In this document: positions 5,565-8,191 of the stretch, one piece after another
Numbering within the stretch: position 1 is the first letter of the stretch
Layout of the letters: every line of letters starts with the position of its first letter
Assembly: GCA_016200675.1 (NCBI GenBank)
Contig: JACQEH010000144.1
Location: 1-8,191 of the forward strand
Length of the DNA stretch: 8,191 nt
Direction of reading: 5' to 3'
Source of the DNA: Chloroflexota bacterium
GTDB taxonomy: Bacteria > Chloroflexota > Limnocylindria > Limnocylindrales > CSP1-4
The notes under the pieces: model-generated
What the model saw: only the letters and a program-made list of their open reading frames with translations
What the model was told of the DNA's origin: nothing
Databases searched by the model: none
Program-made: the position numbers and the translations under genes

Positions 5565-5599
5565 GCCCTAGGGGGTGGCTACCGGCCGGTCGGACGCGG

Positions 5600-5630
5600 G
5601 CGCCGCCGCGCCGCCGCGCCGCCGCGCCGC
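5600..5630. repeat. 8-bp GCGCCGCC tandem repeat
   Basis: Three perfect copies of gcgccgcc (5600-5623) and most of a fourth sit about 20 bases past the stop codon of the second KAS gene. It is a simple GC-only microsatellite of a kind prone to slippage. Apart from this and elements D and E, the stretch 5450-5650 shows nothing I can interpret. Confidence 0.8.
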
Positions 5631-5650
5631 GCCGGGCCGGGCGCGCGACG

Positions 5651-6925
5651 TCAGTCCCCGTCGTAGCGCTTGAAGATCACCGCCCCGTTGTGCCCGCCGA
5701 GGCCGATGTTGTTGGAGAGGGCATACCGGACGGGCATCCTGACCGTCTCGTCGACGACCCAGAGGTCGCACTCGGGATCGGCGGCGCGGTAGTTGAGTGT
5801 CCCGGGGACGGTCTGCTCGGCCACGGACATGACGGTCGCGAAGGCCTCGAAGGCGCCGGCCGCGCCCATCATGTGACCGGTCATCGACTTCGTCGCGCTG
5901 ATGGCGAGCGACTTCCGCGCACCGGCGGCGCGATCGCCGAAGACCGCCCAGATCGCCTCGGCCTCGCGGACGTCGCCGACCGGCGTCGAGGTGCCGTGGG
6001 GGTTGATGAGGTCGACCTCGTCGGCCGGCACGCCGCGCCGGTCGAGGGCCATTTTCATGGCCCGGGACGACCCCGTTCCATGCTCGATCGGCTGGATCAT
6101 GTCCCAACCATCGGCCGCCGAGCCGTAGCCGACGACCTCGGCGTAGATCCTCGCTCCGCGGGCCTTGGCCAGCTCGAGGTCCTCGAGGAACAGGCCCCCG
6201 GCCCCCTCGCCCAGGACGAACCCGTTGCGCGACGCGTCGAACGGGCGGGAGACGCTCGCCAGGCCCTCGCCCGGACGCGGCGAGCCGAGGCCGCGCATGT
6301 TGCCGAAGCCGGCATGGGCGACCTCGATGAGCGGCGCCTCGGTCGAGCCGCTGATGACCGCGATGCAATCGCCCCGGCGGATCGCCTCGGCCGCCTCGGC
6401 CACGTTGTGCGTGCCCGTTGCGCAGGCCGAGACGATGCAGATGTTGTGGCCGATCGCCCCGGTCTCGATCGCGATCATCCCCGACGTCGAATCGACGAGG
6501 GCATTGGCGATGAACGTCGGGGGAACGCGGTTCGGGCCCTTCTCGTGAAGCGTCCGGTAGCTGTCGATCATGAGCCGCTGGCCGCCGGCGCCGGAGCCGA
6601 AGACGACGCCGACCTCGGTCCGATTCTGGTCGTTGATCTCGAAGCCGGAGTCGGCAAGCGCCTGCTTCGCCGCGGCGACGCCGAAGTGCATGTCGCTCTC
6701 GCTCCGGCGAACGGCCTTGGCCTCCATCCAGGCCGTCGGCTCGAAGTCCCGGACCTCGCCAGCGGCCTTGTGCTCGTAGGGCGTCGGGTCGAAGCGCGTG
6801 ATCTCGCCCAGGCCGGACACCCCGTTGACGAGGTTCGCCCATGCGGTCGCGACGTCGTTGCCGACGGGGCTGATGACGCCGAGGCCGGTGATGGCGACGC
6901 GGCGGCTGTAGTCGGGCTTGCGCAC
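5651..6925 (-). CDS. Second beta-ketoacyl-ACP synthase II-like enzyme, diverged pocket
   Basis: A 424-residue KAS family protein, full length. The condensing machinery is intact: Cys168 (VSACATG), His310 (HGTSTPVGD), and Lys346 and His351 (KSMTGHMMGAAGA). It differs from canonical FabF at pocket positions. The C-terminal gate reads GLGGHN (408-413), with Leu409 where E. coli FabF has Phe400 and Ile407 where it has Phe398. The segment around Asp272 reads ADGWDMI, with Asp275 and Ile277 replacing the usual His and Thr. The usual RMDRF/RMSRF segment is RRSESDMHF (73-81). It probably condenses acyl-ACP with malonyl-ACP but with altered chain or partner preference; a KasB-like or specialised elongase is possible. 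The start is GTG at 6923-6925, with GAAGGAG about 10 bases upstream. It lies 59 bp after fabD on the same strand, a likely two-gene operon. Confidence 0.93.
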   Translation of the reverse strand: MRKPDYSRRVAITGLGVISPVGNDVATAWANLVNGVSGLGEITRFDPTPYEHKAAGEVRDFEPTAWMEAKAVRRSESDMHFGVAAAKQALADSGFEINDQNRTEVGVVFGSGAGGQRLMIDSYRTLHEKGPNRVPPTFIANALVDSTSGMIAIETGAIGHNICIVSACATGTHNVAEAAEAIRRGDCIAVISGSTEAPLIEVAHAGFGNMRGLGSPRPGEGLASVSRPFDASRNGFVLGEGAGGLFLEDLELAKARGARIYAEVVGYGSAADGWDMIQPIEHGTGSSRAMKMALDRRGVPADEVDLINPHGTSTPVGDVREAEAIWAVFGDRAAGARKSLAISATKSMTGHMMGAAGAFEAFATVMSVAEQTVPGTLNYRAADPECDLWVVDETVRMPVRYALSNNIGLGGHNGAVIFKRYDGD

Positions 6926-6984
6926 GTGGGCGGTGCTCCTTCGGGATTCTGCTGATCGGGTGGGTGGGCTGGACGGGACCGGTG

Positions 6985-7953
6985 TCAGGCGGGCCGCGGC
7001 GCCAGGTCGGGAACGGCGAGGTGGTCCGGCGCGTTGGCGTCGTCGGTGGCGAGGACCGTTGCCTCCGTCGCGATCCGCTTCGTGAGGCCGGTCAGGACGC
7101 GCCCCGGCCCGATCTCGATGAAGGTGTCGACGCCGGCCGCGACCATGGCCTCGACCGCCCTGACCCAGTCGACACCGGTCGTGAGGTGCTCGACGAGCTC
7201 GGCGCGTGCCGCCTCCCCGGTCCGGATCGGGCGGGCGTCGGCGTTGGCCAGGAGTGGGGACGAGGGATCGGCGAAGGGCACATCGGCGAGCACGCCGGCC
7301 ATCGCCGCGGCCGCGCCGGCCATGAGGGGCGAATGCGCGGCGACGCTCACCGGCAGGACGATCGCCCGCTTGGCCCCGAGCTCCCGGGCGATCTCGGCCC
7401 CGGCCTCGATGGCGGCTCGCTCACCCGAGACCACGACCTGGCCCGGGGCGTTTCGATTGGCGACCCCGAAGGTGCCGGCGGTCGAGGCGCGGCTGACGAG
7501 CTCCGGGAGGGCGGTATCGTCGAGGCCGATGATCGCGGCCATCGCCCCATCCCTGCCCTCGCCGGAGGCTTGCATGTGGCGCCCGCGCTCTCGCACGAGG
7601 CGGAGGCCGTCGGCGAGCGAGATGGCACCTGCGGCGACCATGGCCGAGTACTGACCCATCGAGTGGCCGGCCATGAAGGCGGGTCGCGGGGCGGTGGTTC
7701 CGGCGGCCGCCCAGCGCTCGCCGAGGGCCTCGAGATAGGCGATCGAGGTCGCCAGGATGGCGGGCTGGGCGTTCTCGGTCAGGTTCAGCTCGTAGTCCGG
7801 GCTGTCCCAGGCGAGCCGGGAAACGGGAGACCCGAGCGCCGCGTCAGCGGCAGCGAAGACCGCCGCAGCCGCGGGCGAGGCGGCCGCCAGGGCCTGGCCC
7901 ATGCCGACGTACTGCGAGCCCTGTCCGGGGAAGATGTAGGCGACCTTGGTCAT
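6985..7953 (-). CDS. fabD: Malonyl-CoA:ACP transacylase (FabD)
   Basis: A 322-residue acyltransferase that moves malonate from CoA to acyl carrier protein to feed the condensing enzymes. The N-terminal FPGQGSQ (8-14) is diagnostic. The nucleophile is Ser98 in GHSMG, the carboxylate-binding Arg is Arg123 in RERGRHMQ, and the catalytic His is His207 in VAAHSPLM. The ferredoxin-like subdomain lies at ~130-200, and IEIGPGRVLTGL (279-290) is the usual C-terminal motif. The residue after GHSMG is Gln101, where most family members have Glu (GHSLGE). The ATG at 7951-7953 was chosen because homology begins at once (TKVAYIFPGQ) and AGGAG lies three bases upstream, a slightly short spacing; the longer open frame to 8163 is not supported. 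It leads the pair with the KAS gene downstream. Confidence 0.95.
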   Translation of the reverse strand: MTKVAYIFPGQGSQYVGMGQALAAASPAAAAVFAAADAALGSPVSRLAWDSPDYELNLTENAQPAILATSIAYLEALGERWAAAGTTAPRPAFMAGHSMGQYSAMVAAGAISLADGLRLVRERGRHMQASGEGRDGAMAAIIGLDDTALPELVSRASTAGTFGVANRNAPGQVVVSGERAAIEAGAEIARELGAKRAIVLPVSVAAHSPLMAGAAAAMAGVLADVPFADPSSPLLANADARPIRTGEAARAELVEHLTTGVDWVRAVEAMVAAGVDTFIEIGPGRVLTGLTKRIATEATVLATDDANAPDHLAVPDLAPRPA

Positions 7954-8091
7954 GGACTCCTGCCAGGTGGAGCGCGACCGTTCGGGACGCGCGGATGCCG
8001 CGAGGACGGCGACGCTCCGAATGGTGCCCTCCCGGCACGGCTCCAAGCGTGGAATGCATGCGCAGGTGCACACGATGGAGCCTCGATGCGC

Positions 8092-8097
8092 TAGGCT
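8092..8097 (+). promoter_or_regulatory. Weak -10-like TAGGCT box
   Basis: TAGGCT matches TANNNT and lies 10 bases before ATG 8108. It would place a transcript start within a few bases of that codon. No -35 is visible. The 154-bp gap 7954-8107 must also hold any fabD promoter on the other strand; I see no convincing -10 there. Weak evidence. Confidence 0.25.
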
Positions 8098-8107
8098 CGC
8101 GGGACCC

Positions 8108-8191
8108 ATGGCCCTGCCACCGAGCCCTCGACCCCGCCGCCGCGGCGCGAGCGTCCGCGCCATCGCCCGTCGCTTCGAGGCCGATCTGGGC
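8108..8191 (+). CDS. Possible start of an unidentified gene, cut by the right edge
   Basis: From ATG 8108 the frame is open for 28 codons to the end of the window (MALPPSPRPRRRG, then ASVRAIARRFEADLG). The N-terminus is proline- and arginine-rich, then becomes an amphipathic helix-like stretch. It is divergent from fabD. No Shine-Dalgarno is seen, but a TAGGCT box lies 10 bases upstream. The fragment is too short to assign. It could be chance openness in GC-rich DNA. Confidence 0.35.
   Translation, partial: MALPPSPRPRRRGASVRAIARRFEADLG

Noticed and set aside
5600..5650. Terminator for the second KAS gene in the GCGCCGCC tract
   Set aside because: The tract is a simple tandem repeat with no clean stem-loop and no T-run on the transcribed side.
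5486..6955. 489-codon + strand frame opposite the second KAS gene
   Set aside because: Antisense shadow; the - strand encodes a full KAS with all catalytic residues.
8056..8075. Sixth copy of the TATGC element near 8056-8075
   Set aside because: Only fragments (CATGC, AGGTGCA) match and the spacing is shorter than in the true copies. Likely chance.
6964..8094. 376-codon + strand frame opposite fabD
   Set aside because: Gly/Arg/Asp-rich shadow without domains; fabD on the - strand is unambiguous.

Overview
The window is very GC-rich, with a strong preference for G or C at third codon positions, few Shine-Dalgarno-poor starts and two GTG starts. It is a bacterial chromosomal segment carrying housekeeping fatty-acid synthesis genes and no phage, plasmid or insertion-sequence genes. 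GC content, a putative leaderless bidirectional promoter of the TANNNT type, and an MFS transporter fused to a cyclic-nucleotide-binding domain would fit an actinobacterium-like or Chloroflexota-like lineage. The sequence alone does not settle the phylum.

Layout, left to right. (1) 1-368, + strand: the C-terminal part of an unrecognised protein that enters from the left edge and begins with an 18-bp tandem repeat encoding GPDPLR-type hexapeptides. A strong hairpin at 416-437 separates it from the convergent gene. (2) 458-2991, - strand: an O6-alkylguanine-DNA alkyltransferase (ogt type), then an MFS-type exporter fused to a C-terminal cNMP-binding domain. (3) 2989-3018: a nearly perfect 30-bp palindrome that contains the start codons of two divergent genes and two overlapping -10-like boxes. 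(4) 3016-3522, + strand: a hotdog-fold acyl-CoA thioesterase. (5) 3600-4865, - strand: a canonical beta-ketoacyl-ACP synthase II (FabF). (6) 4866-5650: a 785-bp island between the two fabF-like genes. It holds one small XRE-type HTH gene on the + strand, three copies of a 19-bp TATGC-N9-GCAT(A/G) element before it and two inverted copies after it. (7) 5651-7953, - strand: a second, diverged KAS II-like synthase preceded by fabD (malonyl-CoA:ACP transacylase). (8) 8108-8191, + strand: a possible start of an unidentified gene running off the right edge.

The common theme is acyl-chain metabolism. FabD charges ACP with malonate, the two condensing enzymes elongate acyl-ACP, and the thioesterase hydrolyses acyl-CoA (or acyl-ACP) thioesters. 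The arrangement fabD - KAS - KAS resembles actinobacterial FAS-II loci (fabD-acpM-kasA-kasB), but no acyl carrier protein gene lies between them here. The second KAS is separated from the first by the oppositely oriented XRE gene and its repeats and has its own promoter-like sequence.

The parts most worth a second look are the XRE gene with its oppositely oriented palindromic repeats, the symmetric start-codon-to-start-codon promoter at 2989-3018, and the altered substrate-pocket residues of the second KAS.
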